64,000 bases of DNA, from positions 248,001 to 312,000 of the forward strand of contig RSEE01000051.1 in the NCBI GenBank assembly GCA_003971905.1. Reading direction: 5' to 3'. The stretch is from Moniliella sp. 'wahieum' (Eukaryota; Basidiomycota; Moniliellomycetes; Moniliellales; Moniliellaceae). A program made the translations under genes and the position numbers. Each line of letters starts with the position of its first letter. Positions within the stretch are counted from its first letter, which is position 1. The notes under the pieces were generated by a model. That model saw only the letters and a program-made list of their open reading frames with translations, did no database searches and was not told the DNA's origin. Below, piece after piece: positions 22,916-34,280 of the stretch.

Positions 22916-25709
22916 ATGCACCGTCCCGCCCGCCAGGCAGCCACACGCGCCCTCGAGGCGCAGCGCGCGTCTTCCGCTGCCTACGATACAGACTCGGATG
23001 CTCCCGAGCCCAGTGCCCGCACCACCGGCTCTGCCGCCGCCGCTTCCAGCTCCGTTTCGCGCACAGCTCGCGGCGGTAAGCGTGGTCGCGGCCGAGGACG
23101 CGGCGCTAGAGCAAGTACCACCCCTCGTCGACGCGGCGATGTGTCAGAGACTATGAGCCTGATGTTGCCAGCCCTGCCGAGTCGGATTGGGATACGGACC
23201 CGGACGCTGTGATGCGGATGCGGATGCGGATGCGGATGCTATGGATGATGCTGATGGCGATGCGATTTGGACGACCAATCGCCCACCGGCCTCCAGGCAG
23301 CAGTAGTAAGAGAACCGCATCCCGCGCGCAAACCTTCCACTGCACGGAGACGCAGGGCGCACTTCGGCTCAACAAACGATCAATGGCGAAAGGGTGGGAC
23401 CGCAACGGGTTCCACCAGCTCCCGGGCAAGTCGAAATTGGCTTGAGCAACACTTACCTTCGTCGCGGTAGCCTCAACATCTCCACGTTTGAACACTGGTC
23501 GGCACCGCTCAATATGGGCACACCCCTCTGCCCTACCGTCTATCCCCGAATTGATTCTACCGAGACAACCAACGCGTCAGACTACCACCCTCGGCTGAAC
23601 CCCAGCCGTCCTCTCCTTCTCCCGCTCCGGCTCCTGATTCGGAAAGCCAAGATATGGGCGGCCTGTTGACCAAGAAGAGGCCGCATCGGGATGCGAAGCA
23701 GTGCCTTGGCCCGAGATGGACAGGCCCACTTGGTACCGTTGGAGCTCAGGATTATCATACACCCACCGACCGAGTTGGTAAATGGATCTCAGAACTATCC
23801 ATCCACCTCGGGCGCTGTTGGCCGACTATGCGTGGGTACCGGGAAAAAGTGCCCCGGGCACACCGGCTGCTGAACAGCCACTCCTTCCTCCCCCAGGCCC
23901 GCCACCACGTGCGGTCCAGGTAGGATTCACCCTCTTATCCCCCCAGTACGTCTCGCTTCATCCCATAGAATGGACTGGGCTGTATATGATGTTTGTTCCC
24001 CTTTGATTTTGATCGGATCGCAGAGAAGCGGAGCAGAATCGACTCAAAGCCTTGACAATCATCCAGGACCGCCAAGTCGATTCGGCCGAAGAGGAGGAAC
24101 GAGCGGGATCGCCTTTGGACGGGCCGTGCCTGCCATCCATCTCACCTACGGCGCGCTACCGCAAGCCATCTCCGCGGGTGACGAGCAAACTCGTGTCGCG
24201 CCTCGTTCCGTCACGATCAAAGCAGGCCAAAGTGTGGAGGTGGAGGAGGAGGTGCTGACGCTGGGCTGAATCCGCACTGTTTCTACACGGGCGGATACAC
24301 GTACGACGTGGCCTGCTGCCCGCGTGGCCTCAACGTGCTTGGACCCGAATACTTTGCCCTGTCCGTTGCGCATGACCCGGAACCGATAACCCTGTTGGGC
24401 GCTGCTGACTCCACTCCCCCGCCGGGCACGATCCAATTGTGGTCCGTGGACCCGATACCTGCGTCGGGATCGGGACCAACGCAGGCGCCCCAGGTACAGC
24501 TTCACTGGGTCCTCCATACCCCACAGGGCACAGCGTCGAAACTGGCTTGGCGACCTTTGCCGGCTGGGGAGAGCGAGGTATACGGTCCGGATGTCTTGGG
24601 CCACCTAGCCGCCGTCTTTCCCGATGGCACGGCTCGTGTCTTCCAACTGCCCCACCCTGCTTCGGTTGAACACCAGTTATCTTCCCCTTTGCCTGGACCC
24701 GCCCAGATCGAGGTCCCTCCCCTCCTCACCCTCGATTTGATCGAGACGCAAATTCTCTCGCTCGATTGGGGCGGGTCCAGTCGGTTGGCAACGGGCTGCG
24801 CGAATGGGTTTGTGGCTGTGTGGGACGTAGCTGCGTGCTTGGCTCGAGACCCAGAGATGCAACGCACACATACCCCTCTCCTTCCTACTGTATACTTGCG
24901 CGCGCACGAAACGATGGTGACCCAAGTAAGCTGGGCGATGCACCCTCCCATCCAGCTCGCCGTACAGCCTCCCGCCCAGGCTGGAGGGCCGGTCCAAAGT
25001 GCCGAACGGGCCGAATGGAACGCTGCACCGCAAGAGCTCTACAGCGCCTCGCTCAATGGCACCCTTACAGTTTCCTATGTTTCGGGTCAAACAAGCGAGA
25101 TCCGATTGGGCATGGTCGGGGCCAGTACGCTGGCCTATGCTCTCACCTGGTCGCCCGTCACAGCTCCCACTCGTCGAGGGCCCTTCCCACGCGCTCGTCT
25201 GCCTCTTCACCCGCCCGCCCAATTACGCTCGTACCCGCAAAGTCGGTACGCATCGCGCTCCGATTTCTTGCCTCGCTGCTTCGCCCTTCCATCCGTTCGT
25301 CGCCTCCGGTTCGTTCGATGGCGGTCCGCGTACACAATGTCATGCGTAACGCCTTGACTCGTACCACTCACCACCGCGCTTCGGTCCCGCTCTACCGTCT
25401 TGCCCTTTCCCCCCCCTCCCCCTCCCTCAACGCCTTCCGCGACTCCTACAGCTACGACTGCGGCTACGGCCACAGCTACCTCGGGTTCTGACACCCGCAC
25501 CTTCCCCCATCTACCCCGCTTTGCACCTGGTCCAGTTCCTCGCCCCCGAGCTGTTGATCAACAAGAGTTTGGCGCGGTACGATTGGCCTTCCTCGGTGCA
25601 GGTCACGGGCGTGGCCTGGTCCCAGGCCATCAACCGCGGTTACCTCCTCGTTTCGACCCATGCGGTTGGTATGGGCCGGGTCCAGTGGATTGGAAGTGGA
25701 AATGAATGA
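22916..25709 (+). CDS. TFC6: TFIIIC WD40 subunit, Tfc6/Sfc6-like
   Basis: Probable subunit of RNA polymerase III factor TFIIIC, which binds the B box of tRNA genes. The start at 22916 opens a basic, disordered N-terminus with an AT-hook-like GGKRGRGRGRGAR. An acidic DWDTDPD segment encoded by a GATGCG repeat (about 23212-23245) and a long poorly conserved linker follow. An intron (about 23921-24024) precedes EKRSRIDSKP. The WD40 part begins HCFYTGGYTYDVACCPRGLN and continues through YFALSVAHDPEPITLLG, GTIQLWSVDP, ILSLDWGGSSRLATGCANGFVAVWD, APISCLAASPFHPFVASGSFDG and VTGVAWSQAINRGYLLVSTHAVG, ending at 25709. At least four one-base breaks. Assignment rests on layout and WD40 blocks; another WD40 scaffold is possible. 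Confidence 0.65.
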
Positions 25710-26444
25710 TGGCTTTCGGGGTGGTCAGCGTGGTTGGGGTGCTGCCAAATGCACAGTCCTGGCGTGGCAACGTGGGAACGGGGGAAGGGGGAACAAGTGT
25801 GGTGTTCAGGAGGGTAGAAGGGTATAGACACATGTTGGGTTGGGATTGATACTGCAAATTGCACGCTGGCGATGGTACGGTCCAAGAGGACGAGCATAGC
25901 AGGGGAGGGGGGGTAGCACCCCGGTCTTGAGGACTCTAATCCTGAGTCTAACGTCGGGGAGAAGACCTGGCCGCAAGTGAACTACGGTACTGAACTCGAG
26001 CTGGGCTGACCGAGAGCGCTAGAGCCCAGGCTGAGGGGAATGGGTACTGCGCATGAGGCAGTATGGCCAAGGCTAGCTGGCAAGGAGTGTTTCTCTGCCC
26101 GTCTCTCCATCGCAACGTGAAATGAGGATGCTCAACGAGGAGTCTGAATGACATTGGAGGCGGATACAAATGGTCGCCAGCGGCCGTGCCTTCCTCATCA
26201 AGAGGGAAGCACAAGGCAGAATAAGACACAACAATAGGAAAAGGGGGGAAGCGCGGGGACCTTGCACCAGAAGGATTGGGGCAGGCCATACGGCGCATGA
26301 CAGCGGGGAGGCACGACAATGTGGGAAGGATACGGAGAGCAGCAGCACAGCTGCAGCAGAGCAGGCAATACAGAGTGGGTGGAAGGGGGGGGGGGGGAAG
26401 GAAATGAGCGCAATGCACGCGGGCATGGCATACGCGTTCCTCGA
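25710..26444. other. Convergent spacer
   Basis: About 735 bases, no gene seen. A G-run of about 12 bases lies near 26386-26398, and a frame over it on the minus strand is not credible. Confidence 0.5.
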
Positions 26445-27021
26445 TTACCTCGGCATGGCCTTGGACGTCCGACCGTACCGGCGCAACGGGCGGCGGGGGT
26501 GCAAGGTCGTTGCATACGTATCGAGAATGGTTTGGAGAATGTAAGTGCCAGCCTGGTCGGTGCCCAGCAAGACGCGGAGCGAGTTGGCCGTGATACCCTG
26601 GTTGAGCATGTGGGTACCCAGCTGGACCAGCTGGGTGACCTGCTGCTCGGTCGCGTTGGGTTTCGACGCTTCCTGGTACAGGTCAATGAACATGGGGATC
26701 TCGCCGACCGAGCGCGGCGGGCCACCACGGTCAGTGCGCTTGGGGCGCGGCAGGCAGGTCGCCCGCGAGCAAGTGGGCGGCGAATTGGACCCCCTGGGAC
26801 GTGGTGCCCGTTAGGATTTTGAGGTCGGGCGGGTGGTTAGAGTGGATGAGTTGGCCGAGGTGGACGAGCTCGGCTTGCTCCGAGGCGGTGAGGGCAGGGC
26901 CTTGGAAGTACTGGTGTTGCAGCTGCAAAAAGGCAGGCACGGTGCCGAGTTGCTGCTGCAGAGTGGCGGCCCAGGCGGCGGCGGCGGCAATGAGCGCAGC
27001 CAAGACAAGGGACACACGCAT
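26445..27021 (-). CDS. Small secreted protein, function unknown
   Basis: The start at 27021 gives a clear signal peptide (MRVSLVLAALIAAAAAWA, cleavage likely after AWA). The mature part is about 170 residues, helical and almost free of cysteine: LQQQLGTVPAFLQLQHQYFQG, SEQAELVHLGQLIHSNHPPDL, and, after a one-base slip near 26740, EIPMFIDLYQEASKPNATEQQ, LVQLGTHMLNQGITANSL and a basic end (HPRRPLRRYGR). There are two similar helical halves (each with an LVxLGxLI/HML motif), suggesting an internal duplication. I recognise no family. It could be an effector-like or cell-wall protein, but nothing in the sequence shows that. Confidence 0.65.
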
Positions 27022-29251
27022 GGAGACGGCGAGGAGCGAAGCGAAGACGGGGCGAAGACGGGGCGCTGTACCAGCCAGGCAAGAGGAGGCGGGTGGGGGA
27101 GATGGAGGCGGTTGCGTCCGACTGGGGCGTCGACGTGGGCTGAGTGTTAGTCACTCAGCGCTAGTACTCAGCCCTGCTCAGCCTCGGCGCCTCCGCTCGA
27201 CGGGGCGCCAAGGGCCAACCCTAGTCCCATCCCACCCGCCTCCGATCGCCGCATGGCGCCACTCGCCGATCTGGATCGATCGGCGGGCATCCCACTCCGG
27301 GTCGTACGTGCCACACTGCCCCTCTGCCGGGACACCTTGCTCCGTCGTCGGGACAGCACGGGGCCAGTCTGCCTTTCCGGCGCAGGCATGGCGCCCACCG
27401 CTTCCATGGCAGCCACAGTGAATATTGACGCGTGACGCTGACGCGCTGACGGCCATCCCGATGCCCCGCACAGACCATCCGATCGCCTGGTGTTGCTCTG
27501 CGTAGACCCTCCTCGCTACCCACCAACCCGTTGCTTCGTCGCCGCACTCCTACCCGCCGCCCCGAAGCAGCCTCGAAGCAGAACCATCCTCCGTTGCTCC
27601 TCTTCGCCCAGCACCCCCTCCGTCCCGATCGCCATAGGTAGGCCATTGATATTCACCCAGACACCGCCGCATAATGGTAGGGCCAGACACCCAAAATCCA
27701 CGGTCAGACTGTCGGTCCAGCTTCTTTTCCTCCCCCCCTTCTTACATCTCACCCAGAGCAGGCGGGTAGCAGCCACGCGACACCATAGATCTCCAACTGT
27801 GACATAGCATCTCGGTCCGACTGGAAGCCAAGGAGGCATAGACTTCAACCAAGCTCCATCGCCTATGCGCCACCGCTATGCTGCCACCCAGACAAACCAA
27901 TCCAATCCATCTCCCGCGTCGGCACACACATACACGCATGCCCTCTCGCCCCGCTTTACACTGCAGATGCGTAGGAGGGAGGGAACAATGTCCTGTGGTG
28001 CAGATATTGACTTTCCAATGAGATGTCCACCTTGATTTCTTCGCGCACCACGTGCGGGAGGGAGGAAGGAACGCACAAAACCAAGTCTCGGGACCCACGA
28101 CGCAGCTTTGGCTCTGAAGCAAGGTAGTTCTTCTTCTTTCCGCTGTGGTCGGGCGCGGTGGTACTGGTTTGTCGCCTGCCTACAACCACGGGCGCGGGCA
28201 CTCAGCCCAAATCCACGGTCCTTGTCAGCTTTTAGCCCAATTGGCCTCTCGCATCACCGGCACAGGAGGTGCGACCGTACGGCTCAATCCAAAAACCTTC
28301 TCTGTGCCCTCTGGACATGCGCCACCAAGTCATGGGACGAGAGGGAGTACCGCTCGCCGTGGCAGAGTCGCGCTTTCGTTTGAGTGTTTCGTCACGGGCG
28401 TCCGTAGTGGTGACCGGAACGGATAGGGAAGGAAGGGAATGCCTTCCTTCTCTTGCTCACCTTCAGTTGGCTCGCATCGGCCGTGGTGCGTGCAGGGAAG
28501 TAGGTGAGGGCAAGGCAATGAGGTGCGCGTGCAGACCCCACGATGGGGGGCGGCCAACGTTGGGGCCGCCTCGGTCGGATCGAGTGTGCCAGTCGCAGCC
28601 CAACGAACCTGACCATGACCTTGACCTTGATCTTGGACCGATCTGCGGGCGGGCGCTACGCCAGCCTGCTGCCCGGGCCTGGGAAGGACAGCGCGCCATG
28701 GACGTGGGGTGAGGCGGGGTCGGAGGCACTGCTAGAGTCCCCTTAGTTGATGCCGTCGTCGCGTCGGTAGTAAGGGCTGGGCTGGGGGCTGGTGCCGAGG
28801 GAGAGGTAGAAATAGAGGTGGAGAGGGAGGCCGAACGGGTGGTTGGTAGAAACCTCGGTCGGGACGTGGTGGCCAACATGGATGGGCCGTCCAGACGAGG
28901 CTCAGGAGGGTTAGGTTGGCTATAAAATCGGCGTGCTGTCCCCGCAGCTGTGAGCCTACAGCGGCCATCCCAGCATCCCATCTGTCTCCTGCTCTGTGCT
29001 GCTCCGACGCCAGGCGTTTAACTTTCAACCTCCCCCTTTCAATTTCATGTTCCATCCTTGGACACAGGGCATCCACTCCGCGCCACGTTTCAATGTTCAC
29101 TGCTTCCGGCGCTGCACCTGGGCCCGCTGGGCTTTGCACCGACGTCCGCCCTCCCTCGCCATCGCCATCGCCCTCGCCAGCAACTTCACGCTCGACAACG
29201 ACGACAACGACACCAGCCGCAGCTCGGACCAGCCCTGTCTGCTTCGCTGCC
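27022..29251. other. Long divergent spacer
   Basis: About 2.2 kb between the small secreted protein and the U1A/U2B'' gene. I examined the open frames (for example minus 27516-27848, 28463-28981 and 28732-29427). All are Arg/Pro/Ser-rich with no family resemblance and no splice support. A period-7 run (TGACGCG, TGACGCT, GACGCGC, TGACGGC) lies at about 27426-27453. Confidence 0.5.
27426..27453. repeat. Degenerate heptamer array TGACGCG
   Basis: Four 7-bp units in register with changing sequence. Confidence 0.6.
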
Positions 29252-30442
29252 ATGTCCGCCTCGCCTGCCCCTCCGCCCCCACTTCCCATCGATCCTGACC
29301 CCGCATCCGAAGCACCCGAAGCACACGACCCGCCCGACTTTGCCGGCACGTCCGAACCCGAACCCCCTGCCAAGAAAGCCAAGCTTGCCGCTTCGCTTCC
29401 GGCCGACGATACCTCCGACCAGGCCAACGAGACGGTCTATGTGCGCAACCTGAATGAGGACGTTCCGCTGGCCAATCTCAAACAGACGCTCTCCAACCTA
29501 TTTGGGCTGTTTGGCAAGGTGATCAGTGTCCAGGCGCGCAAACAGGTGCGCATGCGCGGTCAAGCGTTTGTCACCATGGCGACGCCCCTCGCGGCGGCCC
29601 AAGCAATCCAGGGATTACAAGGGTTATGCTCTATGGCCGAACGATGCAGCCGTCGTTGGCGCAACACAAGGCGACAGCCAGTGTCAAGCGTCACGCGGAG
29701 CGCCAAGCCAAGCGAGCTATAGCTGCTGCTGAAGGCGACCCTGTAGCGATCCAAGCTGCGCAACAGGCCAAGGAAGCTACGATCCAGCAGCACGCCCAGT
29801 GGCTCAAGGTACACCAAAAGACTCAACGACGCGGGAATGCGTTGCGGAGGAAACAGTTGGACGCTAAAATTGCTGCGGACGCGGTACGTGTCTTCCCTCT
29901 TTCCTTTTCCCCTTTCCCTTTTTCCTTTCCCTCTCCATCATTCGCCGCTCCCCTTGTGTTCCCCTTCCCCTTCCCCCTTTTGCTTGCACCAGCGCACCAC
30001 GCTAACCTCTCTATTCATTTCCTTTGTCGTACCAGGCGAGGCGCCCCAGACCAAACCCAAGGTGGTCACGGGCTTTGCCGACGAATACCTTCCGCCCAAC
30101 AAAGTTATCTTCCTCCAAGGCTTGCCCGACTCTACTACCCAAGCCGATCTCGAAGCGCTGTTGGTCGAGGTGGGCCGGGTGCCGTCTGGGTTTGAAGTCA
30201 ATACCATCCCGCGCAACCCTAACATTGCGTTTGTCGAGTTTACCGATATTGCCACCTCGGCCACGGTCAAGACCTTGTTGGACGGATACGAGTTCGCTTC
30301 GGGCGACCGGATCAAGGTATGTCCTCTCCCCTATTACCTTTTCTTCTGCTTGCCTGCTTGCCTGCTTGCCTGCTTGTATGTTTGCCTTTGATATGGGAGC
30401 TGACGGTTGTATTTTATTCCCTAGGCTACGTTTGCTCGGTGA
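29252..30442 (+). CDS. U1A/U2B''-type snRNP protein with two RRM domains
   Basis: Spliceosomal RNA-binding protein of the U1A/U2B''/SNF family. The start at 29252 (MSASPAPPPPLPIDPD) opens a Pro/Glu-rich tail, then RRM1: NETVYVRNLNEDVPLANLKQTL, FGKVISVQARKQVRMRGQAFV (RNP1-like). A charged linker ends in KTQRRGNALRRKQLDAKIAAD. After intron 1 (29884-30035) comes KVVTGFADEYLPPNKVIFLQGLPDSTTQADLEALL and NIAFVEFTDIATSATVKTLLDGYEF (RRM2). Intron 2 (30317-30424) precedes a tiny last exon ATFAR and a stop at 30442. The NETVYVRNLN and PPNKVIFLQGLP blocks are diagnostic. Two one-base deletions (about 29625 and by the first donor); with both added it encodes 310 residues. Whether it serves U1, U2 or both cannot be said. 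Confidence 0.88.
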
Positions 30443-30844
30443 TCGGAGATGGTTCGCTTGGTCCTGTGGACTTGAGCGTCAGAACAGAACCAATTCAATG
30501 ACGACTGGCCTGTGTTTGGTGAGCTTGAGTTTGGGTGCATTTGCGTAGTTAGGTCTGGCTTTCGTTTCATCGGCGGGTTCGTTACCGACTGGTCAGTCAG
30601 AATGTTGGGCTAGGCACGAAATGGAATAGTAGGATCCAGGTCTACATGGCACGCCCAATCACAAATTTACAACCCAAAAAGCACAGAGGAGATAGAGCAA
30701 GACAGAGAGAGACGATTGGATTGAGCAACGGGAAAGATGGACCAGCATGCTTTCCTCACGTTGCTGGATATGTACTACTAGTCACCATTCACTGATAGAG
30801 ATCGAACAAGTGAAAAAAGGAACGGGGAATAGAACGGGAGACCT
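30443..30844. other. Convergent spacer
   Basis: About 400 bases of lower GC with both 3'UTRs. No gene seen. Confidence 0.5.
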
Positions 30845-32121
30845 TTAGTAGTAGCTGTCGCTACCGTCTGCCACTTCCGTAGCTGTCGCTACCGTAGTGC
30901 CACTGCCGTAGCTGTCGCTACCGTAGGCCACTGCCGTAGCTACCGCTACCGTAGCTGCCACTGCCGTAACTACCACTGCCGTAGCTGCCCGAGCCGCCGC
31001 CGTTACCGTTCTTGGGCACCCACGACACTTCGTCCGGGCATTTGCTCTGCTCGGGCGCGATGAGGATAAAGTTGTCCGGGGTGGTGCTGCGGCCGCGGGT
31101 GTGGAAGGAGAGGTAGCCTCCGCTGATCCCGCCCGACTCGCACTGGAATTGAACTTTTTGGCCAAACGCCTTCTGCGTGCTATCGTCCCCGTCGCACCAT
31201 AATAAAAAGCAAACTGTCCGTCAGTCTCTCCGCCTCGTATGCAGTAGTGCCCCACCCAACAAGGGAAATGGTGGTACGTTAACGGGTACGGTGAGGCACG
31301 CCAGGGGGGGAAAGAGTCAGGGGGTACGCACGCATCTTCCAAATCCGACAGCTGGAATTTCTTGGAGCCCGGGGTGTAGCCAGCGTCGGACAGAGCTTTG
31401 TAAATGTTGTACTTTTTGTGCAGCGCCACCACGGTCGAAAAGAAATCAATCATATCTTGGTACTTGGTGTAGCCCGAGCCGTAGCAGCTGGGTTCGAGCG
31501 TACTCACAAAGCACCCGTGCTTGCTCCACTCGTGCTCCCAAAACTTTTCGTTCGACGTGTCGTTAGGGATCCAGTTGGTGTTCATGTAGTCCACCAGGTC
31601 CTGCTTGCCCGCATTTTTCAAAATGGTGCCAATGCCCGTGTAGGCGCGGTCCGAAGGGCACTGCGGCGTAGAGTAGAGTAACTGCCATCACAGTTGTCTG
31701 ATTGGATGGTCGTTTGCCCATTCTGAGCGTCAGCACACCCATACCAAACACACCCAATCCCACGTGCAGATAATTAAAGCAAGGAAAGGGATCAGGAAAG
31801 AGAAAACGTACCTGGCCAAAGACCGTGGATGGTAAACATGTCGGCAGGGCCCGTAGCGGGATCGGTGTCCCAGAACGTAGTGAGCTCCAGCAGGCCACCG
31901 GGGGTGTTGACCGTGCATGCGTCCGCGCCCGACGCGCAGGAGGAGCAGGACACGCACGTGTCGCCCCGTGCTTCAACGTGGTTGCCAGCACGGTAAAACG
32001 CACGGCCGTCCAGTTCGGCCAGCAGCTGGCCCTCGGCTGGCGCGGGCGCTGCCCAGGCAGGAGCGCAGGCAGCCACCACCAGCGCCCCAAGGACGGCAAA
32101 CGAGTTGGAAAGCGTGACCAT
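30845..32121 (-). CDS. Secreted ribonuclease T2
   Basis: Extracellular or vacuolar RNase that cleaves single-stranded RNA through a 2',3'-cyclic intermediate. Exon 1 (32121-31812) holds the signal peptide (MVTLSNSFAVLGALVVAACAPAWA), a Cys-rich start (TCVSCSSCASGADAC) and active-site box CAS1, MFTIHGLWP. A GT-AG intron follows, then NCDGSYS. CAS2 reads FWEHEWSKHGCF, so both catalytic histidines and the lysine are present. SDLEDA precedes a second intron (about 31333-31215), after which come CDGDD, FGQKVQFQCESGGISGG and a Tyr-Gly-Ser repeat tail. At least three one-base breaks lie in the 3' half, so the exact stop (30845 or slightly upstream) is uncertain. Family identity is certain. Confidence 0.92.
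30856..30990 (-). repeat. Short tandem repeat coding the Tyr-Gly-Ser tail of RNase T2
   Basis: Imperfect units of about 15 nt (GGCAGCTACGGTAGC type) repeated roughly eight times at the C-terminal end of the RNase T2 gene. Confidence 0.8.
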
Positions 32122-34280
32122 GGTTTTGTGCGAGGAAAGAGAAGGTAGGGGAAAGGAGAAGGAGATGAGGGACGGAGAGGAGAGAGGTGCGGGGTGTGAG
32201 TGGTGGTGTGTGGACAAAGGGCCAACTATATATCATACACTACACAGGGAGAGATGAGGGCGATGATCGATGGGGAGAAACAGCACCAAGTGTGGCCATG
32301 TGGTACGGATGCGAGGACCATCCACATTAAAGTTGTATCACACGTGGGGGGCACATGCGTCACTGTGCTCTCTGGCTTGCCGAACCACATGCTCAGGCAG
32401 GTGGCTGAGACGCCCGCGGTGGGCCCCCGAGGGCAGGGTCATCCATACGAGCTTGAAGCTTGAGGAGCTTGAATGAGGGAGGGGGCCTGCCTGGTCTGCC
32501 GCGTGCACTTGTCCTTCGCAGCACGTTGTGCTCTGGCGTGGGTTGTGGCTGGGGTAGGCGGATGGAGTGGTCTGTCATACGCAAGGTAGAGGCGCGTCGA
32601 GCTGGGGGAGATATACTGAGGCCACAGCCAATCAAAGGCCCATCACATGTCACACGCCACGACGTATGATGCGCACGAGGTGTCTTCCAAGTCCACAGTG
32701 GCGCCGGCCGAGCCGATCCGATGATCATCCATATATCGGCGCCACGCTCCTCTCTCGGGATGCTTGGCGCAGGCGATTACCTCGACACCAGATCTATGCT
32801 GTGTTCACAACGTTCACAGGCTAGGAGGGTGTATGGGACGGGAGATACGGCGATAATGGCTCTAATGACATCATTCATCCCTGCCTCACCAACACAGTTA
32901 TCGATTATCGGTTACCCTTTTCTCATGGGATCTTTGATCCTATTTCCCTCAGTGAGCCTACTGCCAAATGTATTGGCCTGTGCCACGTAATAAAAGCCTT
33001 ATTGCAAACTTGTGGAAAGCTACCGAAAAAGTGCTAGAGTGCGACTTGGGAGCACTCGCGATCCTATGGATCAGCTGCGAAGCAGCCTTCAGACAAGGCG
33101 TGAAGGCAAAGTGGTGAGCCACAAGTCTTCAAGCAACGTCTGAAGGGAAGGAGAAAGGAGAGAGAAGGGAGATGGAGCGAGCAGGGCGTGCGCGGCCTGC
33201 GAGCGGAACGCTTCCGCTCGGCTAGGCGAGCGTCACCGATCCATTGAGGGCCGCGCAGGAGAACCCTAGCAGTACCCTCTAACAAAAGAAGGCATTTTGG
33301 CAGAGTCATCCTCCTCCGTCTATCGTTACAATAGCACAGTCCACTGTTCCTCTGCTGTACTCTCGTTTGGAATTCTTGCGAGAGAGAGACCAACAGACGC
33401 ACCAGAACGAAACGAGAATGAACCTGGCTACGTCTTCTGCAGGGAAAAGGGTGCAGTCCCATATTTAGACCACGTTTCTCTACTCTTCCGAACAGAAGAT
33501 ATTCCAGCTGCTGTAGAGTTTTATTCTGTTACTGTGGCAGTACGAAAGGCGCCAACTCTTCGACACAATTGACATGATCACATATGGATGACACACGGGC
33601 AAAAAACACCTCAGCAACATCAACCGGGGGGCTTATGCAAGGCCCGGCCGGATTGAGCGCTCACACACAGGGTACACAGGGTTTGGTTCATACATGGCAG
33701 CAGTTGAGAAAAGACGTAATAGGCAAGCCAATAAATTGAAGAAGCGAGAGAGTGCATGTAGGAAAACAGAGCTGAGGGCGTAAGGATGAATCAAGTGACA
33801 CGTCTTTGATACGGTTGGGGTGATATCGTTAAGGATACTATAAATGACGCTTGTGAGGTTCTCCATCTGAAGAATAGCATGTGAACGTTCATCTGCTGAT
33901 GGGAACGTTCCCACCCATTGTGTTCTCTCGCCGTCACCCCATATGGGTACCCAAGCACATTTTATACGATGGTACGAGGGATGACACTATATACAACACA
34001 AAATGAGCTCGTATGCACATTCTCCATGCTCTCTTTCCCGAGATTTCGATGGAGGTATTAGAGGTGTGGCCACATAAGCAGAGAGGGGCCCGTTTGCTAC
34101 CTCCCCATCCTACACGATTGTAATCTTGAATGAGCTGATCAGGATACATATCATGTTAAACAGAGAATACGCAACCACAAAAAAGTATACACAACACTGA
34201 TGGAAGAGAGGTTCTACCATCAGAACGGAAGAGAGTCGGTACTTTTGGTAACTGACTTCGATGGAGGCGGGTAGTGTCGT
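32122..34280. other. Gene-free spacer with possible LTR remnant
   Basis: About 2.15 kb. GAGCTTG+AAGCTTG (about 32449-32462) repeats the heptamer pair also seen near 1275 and 8037. From about 33000 to 33283 the minus strand looks like a solitary LTR (it starts TGTTAGAGGGTAC and has AATAAGGCTTTTATTA near its end), but I found no clear target duplication. No gene seen. Confidence 0.4.
32227..32232 (-). promoter_or_regulatory. TATA-like element of the RNase T2 gene
   Basis: TATATA about 106 bp upstream of the start codon at 32121. Confidence 0.45.

Noticed and set aside
28732-29427. Minus-strand frame of 231 codons
   Set aside because: Overlaps the start of the U1A/U2B'' gene on the other strand, Ala/Gly/Ser-rich, no family resemblance.
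33297-33572. Plus-strand frame of 91 codons as a small gene
   Set aside because: Lies in lower-GC spacer next to the LTR-like segment, no splice or family support.
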